Below, piece after piece: positions 23,481 to 35,295 of a DNA stretch of 64,000 bases (positions are counted from its first letter, which is position 1; each line of letters begins with the position of its first letter). The stretch is taken from positions 26,562,258 to 26,626,257 of the forward strand of contig NC_081541.1 in assembly GCF_901000735.1 (NCBI RefSeq), read 5' to 3'. The DNA is from Corylus avellana. Lineage: Eukaryota > Streptophyta > Magnoliopsida > Fagales > Betulaceae. Made by a program: the position numbers and the translations under genes. The notes under the pieces are model-generated. The model saw only the letters and a list, made by a program, of their open reading frames with translations. It was not told the DNA's origin and ran no database searches.

Positions 23481-24950
23481 AGTCTTAAAAAATTTTTTTT
23501 CCTCCCCCCCTATATTTTTTGTGATTTTTTTCAAGACTATACCCGAATTTTGGATTACAATTAACCTGATATACAATCTATCCATCAAATCCATGCAAAT
23601 AATATACAATTTTTCCATCAATCACAAGTCATATCCTACAATTTTTCCATCAAATAACATACATCATATCCATTAACATCAATCACAAACTATCCACCAA
23701 AACTAACTTCAAGACACAAAAAATGGCATATATACCAAGTGCAAATGGCCAACCACAAATAACATAATATACACCAATTTAATTATCTCTGTTATTATCA
23801 ATAAAACTATCACAAATATAATTACATCAACAAAGTAACTTATATACAAGTGTGAATAGCAAACCAGACGTTCAATGTTGATCATTGACATCGATAGCAT
23901 CCTCTCCACGATGTCCATTACCTGCAAATGATAAAACAAACAATCACCAAACAATATTCACCGATAAAACAATCACCAAACAAATAAAATCCACTAGCTT
24001 CAAATAATAATACAAACAATCATTGAGCAACGTCACGATGTAAAGTGAAAGAAAAACGCCCGAATATTCACCCAACTCAGTTGTTGATTCTTCCACAGTA
24101 AATGATATAACAAAAATGGGTAAAACGTTGAAGTTAGCAAAAAATTCATATAAAAAGAAAAAAAAAATTAAGTCTATATATATATATATATATTATATGC
24201 ATGGTCACAGAGCAATCAATAATATATAGACATGAGAAGATGAACTTCGTTTTTGCCATGGCAATTATGTGAGACATAGGAACTTTTTCTTTTTTCCATT
24301 GCAATTATAGAGCTTCCATATAGGTTATTAATGTTGGGGGTTCAATGGAAGAGATGATAAACAAAAAGGAAAAGCACCCTCTCTAGAATTGAGTGCATTT
24401 ATATCTATTTGTATTTAGAGTTACAAAATTAAGTTTCTGAACAACTGTTCTTGATGATATTGATATGCATGTATTGCTTTGTGCCATGCAGTTATATCCA
24501 TTTATACGCCCATGAATAACTCTAAATAATTATCTCAACGAACACTATTTCATACCAGACCAAATTAAAGCCAACAATTTGAAATATAAATATAATGCAT
24601 GTAGGATGTTAATAATCTTCCCGTAATATTTTAATTTGTTGAGGAGATTAACACATATGAGTTTATATATATTCAAGTCATGTTATATTAACTACTTAAA
24701 ATTATGATATTCATCTAGTGTAGACTTGATCGTTTCATACTCTCACACAATCACATACACTAGATTCTTAATATTCTACAAGGACCATAGTGGTCCATCT
24801 CATAATACCAATAAACACTTCAAATGCAAAGCTCTAACTCACATCCATCACCAAACCAACCATGATATATAAACCAAATTCAACAGGATTTACAACATCA
24901 TTAATTAATAAGAATGACTACAAAATATCCAAACTCTAAATTTAGAAGTT

Positions 24951-24986
<36 letters not shown>

Positions 24987-25013
24987 GGGACAGTTCTAAA
25001 CCTAAATTGACCA
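23481..25013. other. CACTA-2 3' non-coding body
   Basis: AT-rich, the inverted counterpart of CACTA-1 about 5226-6700. It contains a CA/TA microsatellite at 24953-24986 at the position where CACTA-1 holds the pararetrovirus-like insert. No gene. Confidence 0.6.
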
Positions 25014-27301
25014 TTAAAAAAACTCATTACCTGATCCATTGTCGACCGACGAACGTACCATCGTAAAGGGTGGGGAAGCTTTGTCTGGAGCAGTGTTAAA
25101 CCGCATCATTTCCTCGATTTGGCGGAAACAGGTGTCAAACATTGCCTGACGTTCAGCCTCCTGTTGAGCTACCCGCGCATTGTTCTCAGCCATCTGCTCC
25201 ACCACTTGCTGAGCTACCCACGCATTGTTCTCGGCAAACAAGGCTTCTATCTCTTCCTTGTGCTTTGCCCTCTCCGCCTCAAGCGCTCTATCAAGTGCTT
25301 CTTGTGATATCGTGGAGTGCCTGGCGTTTTCTGACCGTGCCTGTGACAGTGTATAGTTGAGTGTATGTACCCCCGCACAAGCAGAATATTTGGTCCAGCC
25401 ATCCGAACCCTACCGGCATACTCAGGCTTATTTCCAATCGCCTGTGCGAATGCATCGTTTGGCCCCCACCTAACCATTCCCTCTGTGATGCTAGACGATG
25501 CTACAGGGTCGGTGGGTATAAGCTCCTTCATCCTTTCCTGTATGTCACATTAATTATTGAGTTAGTTGGTCATACAACTGTTAATCGCAAATAATTTATC
25601 AAATATATAAGCTAAACAACATATGAAAGGTGAGTAGCATACACATCTCTCCTTCACAATATCATTCGGATATGTACCGTCCTTCTTCGTGTGTGTGCGG
25701 ATATAATTTTGTGCACGAGTAGGATGACTGCCCAAACGTTCGGCATGCAGATAAAATAGGACATACATATATTTTTAAATATATCAAATGATAACATGTT
25801 TACATCTATAAGTATAGGATAAATTACACACTTACCTCCTCATGTGTCAACCTGGCATAGCTCTTTGAGCCGGCGCAATGTGGCGTATTATTTAATGCTC
25901 GCAAGCTCTTCATTTCTCCGCATAATCCTACATAGTTAACACTTTTAAAATGTTAATACTAACACAATTACAATTAATGACACTACACAACACAAAGATT
26001 TTAACTCATGACCTACCTTATTCTCTCGGCTACACCATCTCTCCAATAAGATATCCAAGTCGACAGCATTGTACACGCCTAGCGTCTCTCCCCCCAGTCT
26101 TGCCCGTATAGTGTCCAGAGTATCTTGCTCCGTAATGGCACAAATTTTTTTAAGGTCGTGCCTCCAAGTCCACAGCTTTTTTCCCATATCCCGAAATGCT
26201 TCATTCTTGACGGCTTTCAAGTTGTACTCTGGTGGGACGAAAAAGTATGCCTGCACAAGTTCAACATTGAGAAATTAAAAAAACCTAAAATATGTGTATG
26301 TGTATATATATATAAACACACATATATATGTGCAACTTAGAGCGTATATATACATATATACATTAGGAGTGTTTGACATAATATGCAATACATACCATCA
26401 AGGCGTCCCAAATATCCTCCTTGCTAGGCTTCGGTACCTTTGTCCAATCATCCAATATTCGGACATAATTTCCGCTCCTTACTACGTCTCCGGTCATCCA
26501 TCTAAACCTCAAGGCGCTAAATCCAACGAGCTGCAATGATGCATTGTACTCCATTATGATCCGTTTGCCGGCGGGGACTCCCGGCAGCCTGTGCGAGTCA
26601 AGAATGGTAAACACCTCAAGAATGGTGTTTCCATCAGAATCGGTACCTAACAAATTAAAAATTACCAATGTAAGTTATTTCGAATTCAATACTAACTAAC
26701 AAGTAAATTAAGACCTAATATGCACGACATTCGAGCATATACACTTACTTATGGTCCGGACCTGCCAAGGGCCTAACCGGTCTTCGGGAGCTGGGTCGGT
26801 GGGCTGCGGGTCATCTGTGGCCCGTGCCCCACCAGGCATGTCTTCCTCGGCCTCTGTCTCATTATCCTCGGAACCTGCTTTGAATTTTTTTAGAATGTTT
26901 AGAATTCTATGAAGTTGTAGTTGTAGTTAAATATAATTGATATCGTACCAATATAGTTAGAAACTTTCAATCTTTAAAAAAACTCTCGGCCGTACCTGCG
27001 CTATGCTGGCTGTATAGCCGCTCGACATCGCCCTGAGAACTCTGTCCTAACTCTCTGTACGGATACGAATCAGGCCGATACCCCATCTGGGCTATGCCTA
27101 CCCAACCGTATGCAGCATAGACAGGGATCTCCCCTTCCATAGCAGCTGGAAGAACTGGTCGATATCCTTCCTGCATCCCCAGAAGCTGAGCAACGTCTTG
27201 TTGCTCGCTGTCATCAAGTTGGCCTGGCGGAAACCCATGCGACATAGACTGCCGCACGACGGACGAGCCCCTGCGTGCTCTTGTCTTCCCCTAGTACTCA
27301 T
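25014..27301 (-). pseudogene. Transposase_24-type accessory gene of CACTA-2, decayed
   Basis: The exon order is the same as in CACTA-1. The start codon is at 27301, but a G is missing in the GGGGG run just after it, so the frame shifts after five residues. The original frame is still open from 27257 (MRQSMSHGFPPGQLDDSEQQ). Exon 2 retains CAG where CACTA-1 has TAG. The last exon is broken near 25245, and the usual stop after PPFTMV is lost, extending the frame by about 15 residues. Apart from these changes it is the best-preserved copy. The [12 protein letters not shown] and TRAQNYIRTHTKKDGTY blocks are present at about 25690-25880. Confidence 0.8.
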
Positions 27302-28915
27302 GGTACCCTGTGAAAAACACCACAAACCCAATTAATTTCGTATACAATGTATGAAATATTCACTACCTTAGGTATGCATAACGCATAATGCTACATGAGA
27401 TATATATCAGATTTTACCAAATGCACAGCTTAATTAAGTGTGTTGATGTAATGTGCATGTAGTGAACAACTACGAATCAAAACATAAATATAAAACAATA
27501 TATATATACATATATATTCAACTTATATTCAACTTTTATTCAACTTAAAAAATGTATACCTAATTTCAAGCACATGCATATATATAAACATAAACCTAAA
27601 TATTTGAACCACATTAAAAATATAAACCTATATATTCTCATATAGGTTTAAATTATTTATGTCCAAATACATATACCTATTCATGCGTATCTACATTCAT
27701 GCGTACCGAAGTGTGTGTTTATAACACTTATCTATTATAATTAATCTAGAAAAACCAATCAAAAAAAATACTCGATCCAAATTTAAGCAGTTTGTTTGGT
27801 GGAGACCCTAAACAAGTTAATAATAGCTAGGTTATTTTATAAGGTTGTTCTATTACATCTACCGAGCTAGGTTCGTTATGAGGACCCTAAATACAATAAA
27901 TCTAGCTTAAATGTCGTTAAACTTTGGCATTAGTAGGTGATGACATGGTCATACAACTCTTTTGTTTGGTTTATTTATTTGTTTTTTATACAATATATAT
28001 AAAGGTTAAAAGAATTTTGAGTGTCTTGCAAATATGATAAATGGTTTCGTAATATTTTTTGTTGGGATGTTTCTTGGGTTATTGACACATTAGATTAATT
28101 TCTTTCATATTAATCACAATTTTAAAAAAAAATCCAATTCGTTTTTAGGTAATATTAATTTTAATGCGTTATATTTCAACTTGAAAAATCTAAGTTCCTC
28201 AAACCAAAAGTTTAATCCCTTTTGTATGGTTTTTTTTGTTTGAAAAAATAATTTATGTGGGATAGAATTAAGTTAAAATCGAATTGAATATATTTTGCAT
28301 GTGTTATTATGTGTTTAATTATGATTAGATTTGTTTAAAAAACTCAAAACAAAAGTGTGAAAGAAAAAAATAGTCTAAAAAACAAAGTCATAACTTTTTA
28401 CTTATTCATTTGAATATTAATCATTCCTTTCAATATTAAGACTCATTAACTTTTAATATTAATTAAACAAAGTCTTAAATTAAATCTCTATAAATATTAT
28501 ATATCACCACGTACTTAGTAGGTCAAACGATTGAAATGAATGATTAAAATTGACATAATGTTCTACAAATTCCTTACTAATTAATAAGCCAACATTTTCA
28601 GTTAAACAAAAAATAAAAAAAATAAAACCTGAAGCCACATTTAAAAAACAATTATATTTTGAAACAAAAACTTAGCTAGCATGAGAAACATCATTTTGCA
28701 TGCATGTGCATGTCCAACGTACAATAAGTAATTAATAAATATATATACAAAAAAAAACAAACAAACAAACAAACAAACACCTCAATTAAATGCTCACAAA
28801 CACTCAATCCAGTGCATTAACGAAACATCATGCGGATTCATGACAAAATAAAACATAAAATTGATAAAACAACACAATATATATATATATATATATAGTA
28901 TATATATATATATAT
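27302..28915. other. CACTA-2 intron and leader, no coding exon
   Basis: AT-rich with TA runs at 28880-28920; corresponds to the first intron of the CACTA-3 gene. A CAAA tandem lies at 28755-28778. Confidence 0.6.
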
Positions 28916-28917
28916 AT

Positions 28918-29265
28918 ATACTGAGGAAAGATGGAGGGGAGATTGACGAGGCTGGCCGAGACCGCCGGAGACGGGCAACGGCTGGGCTTAGCTGCAGGCC
29001 GAGATGGGGAGGGAGCCAGGAGACCTACCGTGAGATGTGGGGCAATGAGAGATGGGAATGGGACAGAGAGAGTGTGGAGATGAGAAGAGTGAGTGGAGAT
29101 CGACGCGCGGAAATGAGGGAGGAGGCATAAAAGAGGAAAAATGGGGAGCCGAGGGTGGCGGAGAGAAGAAAGAGACGCGCTAATAATGAAGTGCAGGGAA
29201 ACAAAAAAAAATTAAAGGAGGAGCATGGCTGGATGGCCAGCGTGCACCGGCCTTCCCATTTTCAC
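28918..29265 (-). promoter_or_regulatory. CT-rich 5' untranslated exon of CACTA-2
   Basis: On the minus strand this is a CT-rich block (CTCTCTCTGTCCC, TCTCCGGCGGTCTC) ending at a CCTCAG junction next to a TATATATA tract at about 28920. It occupies the same place as 17530-17910 in CACTA-3, although the sequences differ. Confidence 0.5.
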
Positions 29266-29320
29266 CCCCGATGCCACATAGGGCACGCCGTAAACTCGTG
29301 GCACGTCAGAATATATATGA

Positions 29321-29356
<36 letters not shown>

Positions 29357-29447
29357 AATTCTGACGTGGCAAAGATGGCACACCAGAAATTTTTTAACGA
29401 GCCATAAATGGCACGTCAGAATTTCTTTTAACTAATTTTTTTTTTTT

Positions 29448-29885
29448 GTTAAACCAGTGAAAGTAGAAGAATCTTCAAGTGAAGGAAAGCAAGCAGTTGC
29501 TCCGACTCCAAGAGGTAAGAAAGGTAAGAAAACTTTTGTTCAGCCCCATGCTTCTTACCCTAAACCTAGTGTAGTGCATTCTCCTAGGAAATTACATTTT
29601 CAAAGGTTTGTTCCAACATGTCATCACAGTAGAAAAGTTGGTTATATTCGACCAAACTGTTTTAATTTGAAATCCCATATGCATAAAAATGAGAATTCCT
29701 ATTTTAGGAAAGAAAGTGAGGGTTTGTTCATGATGACAAAAGAAATGTTATCTAAGCTAGATAACTTTGAGCAAAGTCATAAATCTAGACCTAAGATCTT
29801 TCAAGTGTGGGTTAGGAAGGATGATGCCATTCACCCTTTGAGGGGGAGCGGTAGTGATCTCACAATATGTTTGGTGAGGCAATAA
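29448..29885 (+). pseudogene. Copia gag C-terminal fragment (mini-gag family)
   Basis: The frame is open at its 5' edge, where CACTA-2 ends, and reads VKPVKVEESS ... RFVPTCHHSRKVGYIRPNCF ... WVRKDDAIHPLRGSGSDLT before stopping at 29885. The zinc knuckle has Ser where the second Cys is expected. It aligns with the second knuckle and tail of the 12.9-13.8-kb copy. The 5' part was removed at the CACTA-2 junction. Confidence 0.75.
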
Positions 29886-31135
29886 CATGCCTACGATTGG
29901 TTGTCTTGCATATCTTTGCATATCCCAAAGCATGTTGTTTTTCTTTTTGCATTGCATTTTGTGTGTTGTTATTTATAATTGTTTGGCATTTTTTTTTGTG
30001 TGTGCATTTTTTTTTTTTTGTTTATAAAAGAAAAAGGACAAAAACATTTTGCTTTTTCTTTCTTTTGTCTTATGCACTCGATAGTCCATTAATTTCTCGT
30101 ATTTTATTCATGTATTTAATTCCTTGTGCCTTAGAATGTTCTTAATATGCATGAGATGAAAACTTGTTTCAATGGACTTGTTTTTGTGGTTATATAAATC
30201 TAAGCTTATGTGGTATGTTTTGCCTATGCATAATATTTTGCACACATTTAAGCTTTCTTCGTGTTTATTTCTTAACTTTATAGATGAGGCTTGTTAGGTA
30301 ACTATTTGAGGGTTTTGATTAGTTGTATCTTTCAAATTAACCATTTGCTAATTGAACCTAGGGCTTAAAAAATTCCAACATTCCTCCATTTGTGATAAGC
30401 ACCAAATGTTTAATGACACTTTCTCAAAGAGAAAAAGAAACAAAATAGTGAATCAAAAATCAAAAAATCATATTCCAAATTGAATTTATTTCACTGTGTC
30501 AAACTTGTGCTATTTTTCAAAAGAGGGATGTATTGGATGAGAGTGGCTAGGCCCTACTATGATAAGGTTTGACTTTTGATTTGATATACTTGTCAAAACC
30601 TTTTGTAGGTAAACTTACTCTTCATATTGTAAGTTGTTAATTTTTCTCATTGGATGGCTTACACACACAACACACAAGCATGGGTTGAATGAAACATTTT
30701 TCTTTGCTGGGGTTAAACAAAATGATCTTCTTGCCATTTCACGTCTCATGTATATTTTGAATATTTGGAGATTGTTTGGGATATTCATGGCTTAATATCA
30801 TGAGTCTTTAATGTGTGCGTCGTGTGTGCTCATTTGACTTTTGTGGGGAAGAAACATGGTTTCTTTTCAAGTTTATTGGTTATTGAGTCATACATTGAGA
30901 GGGAGTTTATGTTGATGTTCTTCATGATCTTTCATTATACTTCATGCATTTTTTTTTTCTATCTATGATCATGAGTTTTATTCCTATTCCACATATGTCT
31001 TGATGTATTTTGTGCAGTGTTTCAGGAAACATGAGATCTTTTGTCAATCTATGACAAAATGGGGGAGTAAATATGGAGAGATGATGGGATGTCTTGGTCT
31101 ACTGGTTTTGTCACCAAATTGCCAAAGGGAGAGTT
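29886..31135 (+). other. Non-coding 3' interior and polypurine tract of mini-gag Copia copy 2
   Basis: Homologous to 10912-12897 in the other orientation; no pol remains. The tract AAAGGGAGAGTT at 31125-31135 directly precedes the LTR. Confidence 0.7.
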
Positions 31136-31943
31136 TGTTAGTATTCTTGTTGGCTGATTTGGTGATCAAAATGGACGTTCTAAAGCACCTATACCTATCT
31201 ACAAGTCATCTCCTTACAAGGCTGTCCAGACACGATTTCCCGAGAGTCTTTTCTGCCATGCCGTCTGCAAGTAGTCCAGGCATCTGCAATGCCGTCTGCA
31301 AGCCATCGGACACACCGCGCCAAAAGACTCAAGTTAGCGATTTTGCCCTAGCTCCATCTGGACAGCCCTTGTCTCCGTCCGGACAGCACATACCAGATTG
31401 TGTTTTAAACGTTATAAATTGTGTGAGGTGTCTAGGGTTTCAATGGCTAATATATATACATCTCCATTGTACTAGAGAGCCACAGATTTTCTACCGTAGA
31501 TTTCTTGAGAGGTTGTGCTAAGTGTGATCATATTTTGTGAGCTATAAACCGTTACTCTTAGAGTATTATGTTAGTTTTATTTTGTACTTCAATTGAGAAG
31601 TCTATCGGAAGGGTCCGGTAAAGGAGAATCACGTTGAAGAAGATTGTAAGCGAGGAGACGAGTTGGAGGCTTGTTGATCTTACAGACCCAAGGACTTGCA
31701 AAAGGTTGTAAGTGTTTCCCGTGTCTGTAATCTCTGAACATCTTTCGGATAGTGATTTCTTAGGTTTGGCTACCTCGGAGAAGTTTTACTTTTAGAGCGT
31801 TTTCTAAAAGGTTTTCTCTTCGTCATCAAAATCCGTGTGTTTGATTGTTTGACTATCTTACTTGTTTTGGTGATTAATTTTTTGTTGATTAAATATTGTT
31901 AATTCCGCATATTTGGTTTTTGGAGTCTGCTTAGTGTTTATCA
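31136..31943 (+). repeat. LTR of mini-gag Copia family, shared by two half elements
   Basis: It starts TGTTAGTATTCTTG, ends TTTATCA and is about 808 bp long. A polypurine tract sits on its left and a PBS (TTGGTATCAAAGTGGG, 31945-31960) with a short leader on its right. It therefore acts as a 3' LTR for the left piece and a 5' LTR for the right piece. The TATA region is TAATATATATACA at about 31449. Upstream lie degraded CTGTCCAGACA, TCTGGACAGCC and GTCCGGACAGC units (31213-31390). Confidence 0.85.
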
Positions 31944-32300
31944 ATTGGTATCAAAGTGGGTTCACTCCGTGAATGATTATTTTCTCTTCTCGGTAATTAT
32001 ATCATTATTTTTTTCCTTTGATATTTTATATCTATACTTACTATTAGACGTTGTGATTTTAATTGGTCATTGTTACGAGTTCTAATCACTTGTCAGTTAT
32101 CATCATCATGTCGTTGTATGCTATCTAACTAAATCCTTCTTACAATCGCCTTTATTACAAGAAAGATAAAATAGATTAGCCATATTATCTATATAGACAA
32201 AAATATATTAATAAGTTATGCACATTTTAGCAATAAAGCTTCCACGTCATTTAATACAAAAATTACATGTATTTTTAATTGAAAACAAATCTCCTCTTCT
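31944..32300 (+). other. PBS and leader of a truncated Copia element, then unassigned spacer
   Basis: The PBS-like TTGGTATCAAAGTGGGTTCA follows the LTR and is comparable to the leader next to 13835. Element similarity fades by about 32110. The remainder to 32300 shows no gene. Confidence 0.6.
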
Positions 32301-32753
32301 TTTATTTTAGGGGAAACTTTACTTACCCCCTGAACTTACGTGTCCTTTGCAAACACCCCCCAATCTTCATTGTCTCTCACTTCGGTGTATCGAACTTTCG
32401 TTTCGTTCCAAATACCTACCTACCATTCGATATTGAAGTTAAATGAAATGGTAGAATGAGTAAAAGACCTTTATACCCCTAAAATTTTAAAAAATTCAAA
32501 ATTTACCCTTATTTATAAATAAAAAATTTTTATTATAATTATTATAATAAAAAAAAACTGACCCATCGTGGGTCACTTTGTGACCGACGGCGGGTCATAA
32601 GTTATGACCCACGATTGGTCACCAAGGTGACCCACCGTCACATTTTTTTTAAAATATATAATAATAATAATATGACCTATGGGTCACAATACGGGTCAAT
32701 TAGATCCACCGGTAAACCCACGAATCAAGAGTTTTTTTTTTAAAAAAAAAAAA

Positions 32754-33221
32754 TGAAAAATATAAAAAAGCCTCTCAAACTACCAGCCATTTCTGATTTA
32801 GCCCCCTAATGTTTCAAAAGTGATAAAGTAGCCCCCCAGACTACCAAACTAATGCATTTTGGCCACTTCGTTAGTTAAAACCGTCAGTTTGAACGGAAAC
32901 TGTAAAACGACGTCGTTTTGTTGGGGGGCTACTTTATCACTTTCTGAACATGAGAGGGCTAAAATGAAAATGGCTAGTAGTTTGAGGGGCTTTTTTATAT
33001 TTTTCCCCAAATTTTCTTTTTCATAAAAGGGCATTGTAGTAACTTACCCATAACAAAACAATGTCATTTTGCAGTTTCCATCCAAACTGACGGTTTTGAC
33101 TAATGGAGTGGCCAAAATGCAATAGTTTGGTAGTTTGGGGGGCTACTTTATCACTTTTGGAACATTAAGGGGCTAATTCGAAAACGGCTGGTAGTTTGGA
33201 GGGCTTTTTTATATTTTTCCC
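32754..33221. repeat. Foldback / MITE-like repeat nested in the MULE
   Basis: GAAAAATATAAAAAAGCC at the left mirrors GGCTTTTTTATATTTTTCC near 32985-33004 and again near 33203-33221. The AAAACCGTCAGTTTGAACGG block is repeated in inverted form near 33090. It looks like one MITE with an extra copy of the right arm, in other words a partial tandem or self-insertion. Confidence 0.65.
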
Positions 33222-33348
33222 TTTAAAAAAAAAAAAAAATCTTTTTTAATAAAAATAAGGGCATTTTAGGAATTTCACATCTCTGCATTAGGATTTAATA
33301 GAAAATCCTAATAGAAGGGGTAACAAAAATAAAATGAAAGTTTGATAC

Positions 33349-34811
33349 TGTAATGACCCAAATAATGAACTAAGCTTAGGTAGCTTAATTAGAGGGTTAA
33401 TTTGGGATTTGGGTCACTAGGGCCAATTGGAGGGGCATTTTGAGAATTTTGGACTTTCTGACCGAACGTACGGTACGTACGCAAGGGGGACCACTGTACG
33501 TATGCCTACAAATAGTACAAGGACGTAAACCTGGGGACCACCCGAACGTACACTACTTCTTGGAAAACCCCTGGATAATACCTGGACGTACGCTACAGCC
33601 TTTGGACCGCTGGGTAAATAATATCGGATGTACGCCCCAATAGTACCGGATGTAAGCTACTTTTCAGAAAAGCCTGCAGCGCCCTTTGCTTTTTCTCACC
33701 TATAAATGCCCTCTACCCTCAACGTTTAAGCTTCATTCTTGCCCCCAAGCTCTCTGAAATTCCCTGTGTGAATGTGTTCTTGTGAGTTTGAGTGATTTGT
33801 GGAGAAGGAGGTGATTCTTTCACTTCAAGGAGGTAATATCCTTAAGCCTAGCTCATTCGTTTTTATGTTGTTTAAACGCTTTCATAGATAGCTTAGTTAT
33901 AGTTTTGAGTTTTCTCAAAAAAAAAAAAAAAGTTATAGTTTTGAGCATGTCGTTTCTCTTTAAGCCTTTATTTGAGTCGATTTATTATTTCGCCTTTGTC
34001 AAAGGATTTTTTTGCATGGAGGTATCATTTTGAGGTAGGAGGTCTTAGAAATCCGTTTAGATAGACTTAGAAGCAATTTGGGAGGATAGGAGGACGCATG
34101 GACAATGAGGTTCCACCTAAAACCTTCTAGGCGGACGTACGGCCTTGAGCTCGGATGTACAATTAGAAGCATTCCAGGGAACGCTATTTGGCTAGCCATC
34201 CGATAACTCCTGTTTTCATGCTCTAGGGTTCCTTAAGTCAGACTTAAAACTAATAGAAGTTATCATCAGATTTGGAGGACCCGGACCACTTGGAGGAATA
34301 TTCGGAGACTTTGTTTGACCCACGTGAGTTTTAACTCATATAATGCTCGCCACTATTTTCTCACAATGCACGTCTATTCGTAGGACCTGATTCGAGTCGT
34401 TTTTGATGATATGGACTCAGTTTGGTTAAAGTCCATGTGGGATGATGGAGGAACTACCCAACCAGAGATGATTGAGTTTATTATCTCTTTAGCATTGCTT
34501 AAACTTAGGATTTGATCTGTTGATCTTTTGTAAGACTATTACGTTATGAGATGTAATCTTTCATTTTGATGATGGTCTGATGACCGATACATTTGGTATC
34601 TATCTTTATATTATGAGGAATTATGTTTACTCTAGTGTATGAATATGTGATTTCTTTGTTATTACTCTTCATTCCTATAGTTTAGAAAGACTTCCGCTGA
34701 GGTCTCTTGCTTGTAAGTGGTTGTGAATCCTTAAGTTGTGTCCCCTGAGGGATAGGGCTGGGAAATGAATCATGTGGTTAGTTAGCAATTAATTGATTTG
34801 CCCATCAGGCA
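33349..34811 (+). mobile_element. Solo LTR, probably Ty3-gypsy
   Basis: This 1463-bp repeat starts TGTAATGACCC and ends CATCAGGCA. It is flanked by the exact 5-bp duplication GATAC (33344-33348, 34812-34816), and the flanks join to restore the MULE terminal repeat. The TATA box TATAAATG is at about 33701. Upstream (33460-33660) are repeated ACGTACG-type units such as GAACGTACG, GGACGTACGCTAC and GGATGTACGC. No internal region is present, so it was generated by LTR-LTR recombination. Confidence 0.88.
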
Positions 34812-34917
34812 GATACACCAAAGTGAGAGACTTTGAGGATTTGGGGGCATTTGCAAAAGGAGCGTAAGTTCTGGGGGGTAAGTGAAGTTTCCCCTTTATT
34901 TTATTTTACTTTATTTT

Positions 34918-35262
34918 GGGGTAATTACATTTTTCCCTATCAACTACAATGCATTGTCACTTTGCCCCAATGTATTGACAACTCTATTGCCCGACCCTAT
35001 CAAACTACTATTTTTTCAAAAACCCTCCTTCCGTCAGTCAACCACGTTAAAAAACTTGAAATGACTCAAATACCCTAACTTTATATACAAAAATTACATA
35101 TAATACCCTTAAAATTATATATATATTAAAATTAAAAAACACTTATAATTTAATTTATAAAAAAATAAAAAATAGTTAAAAAAAGACTTAAATTAAAAAA
35201 TATATAAATGAAAAATCAGTTTATGTGGTTGTCCTAAATTAAAAATCTATCTGTGTGATATA

Positions 35263-35295
<33 letters not shown>

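Larger units (their letters stand above)
23170..29447 (-). mobile_element. CACTA-2: CACTA DNA transposon, one terminus lost
   Basis: The left end CACTACAAAAAACTAATTTTTT is the mirror of the right end of CACTA-1, and the interior is collinear with CACTA-1 read backwards. The right side keeps subterminal units (29300-29425) and a T-run but lacks GTAGTG. The sequence changes at about 29448 directly into Copia gag, so the terminal motif was lost or recombined and this copy should be immobile. It lacks the pararetrovirus-like insert seen in CACTA-1. No TNP2 gene was found. Confidence 0.87.
32310..34894. mobile_element. Mutator-like (MULE) non-autonomous element with nested insertions
   Basis: The inverted ends are GGGGAAACTTTACTTACCCC and GGGGGTAAGTGAAGTTTCCCC, extending about 90 bp inward. 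An identical 9-bp duplication TTTATTTTA flanks it (32301-32309 and 34895-34903). There is no transposase gene. The interior holds a GGGTCA-rich palindromic stretch (32560-32720), a foldback repeat and a 1.46-kb solo LTR; without the solo LTR it would be about 1.1 kb. Confidence 0.88.

Noticed and set aside
29155..29352. Open frames in the GC-rich block 28.9-29.3 kb
   Set aside because: They arise from the complement of a CT-rich 5' exon of CACTA-2, and no frame is conserved in CACTA-3 or -4.
31000..31521. 173-aa open frame at 31.0-31.5 kb
   Set aside because: It spans the polypurine tract and LTR U3 of the mini-gag Copia element; accidental.
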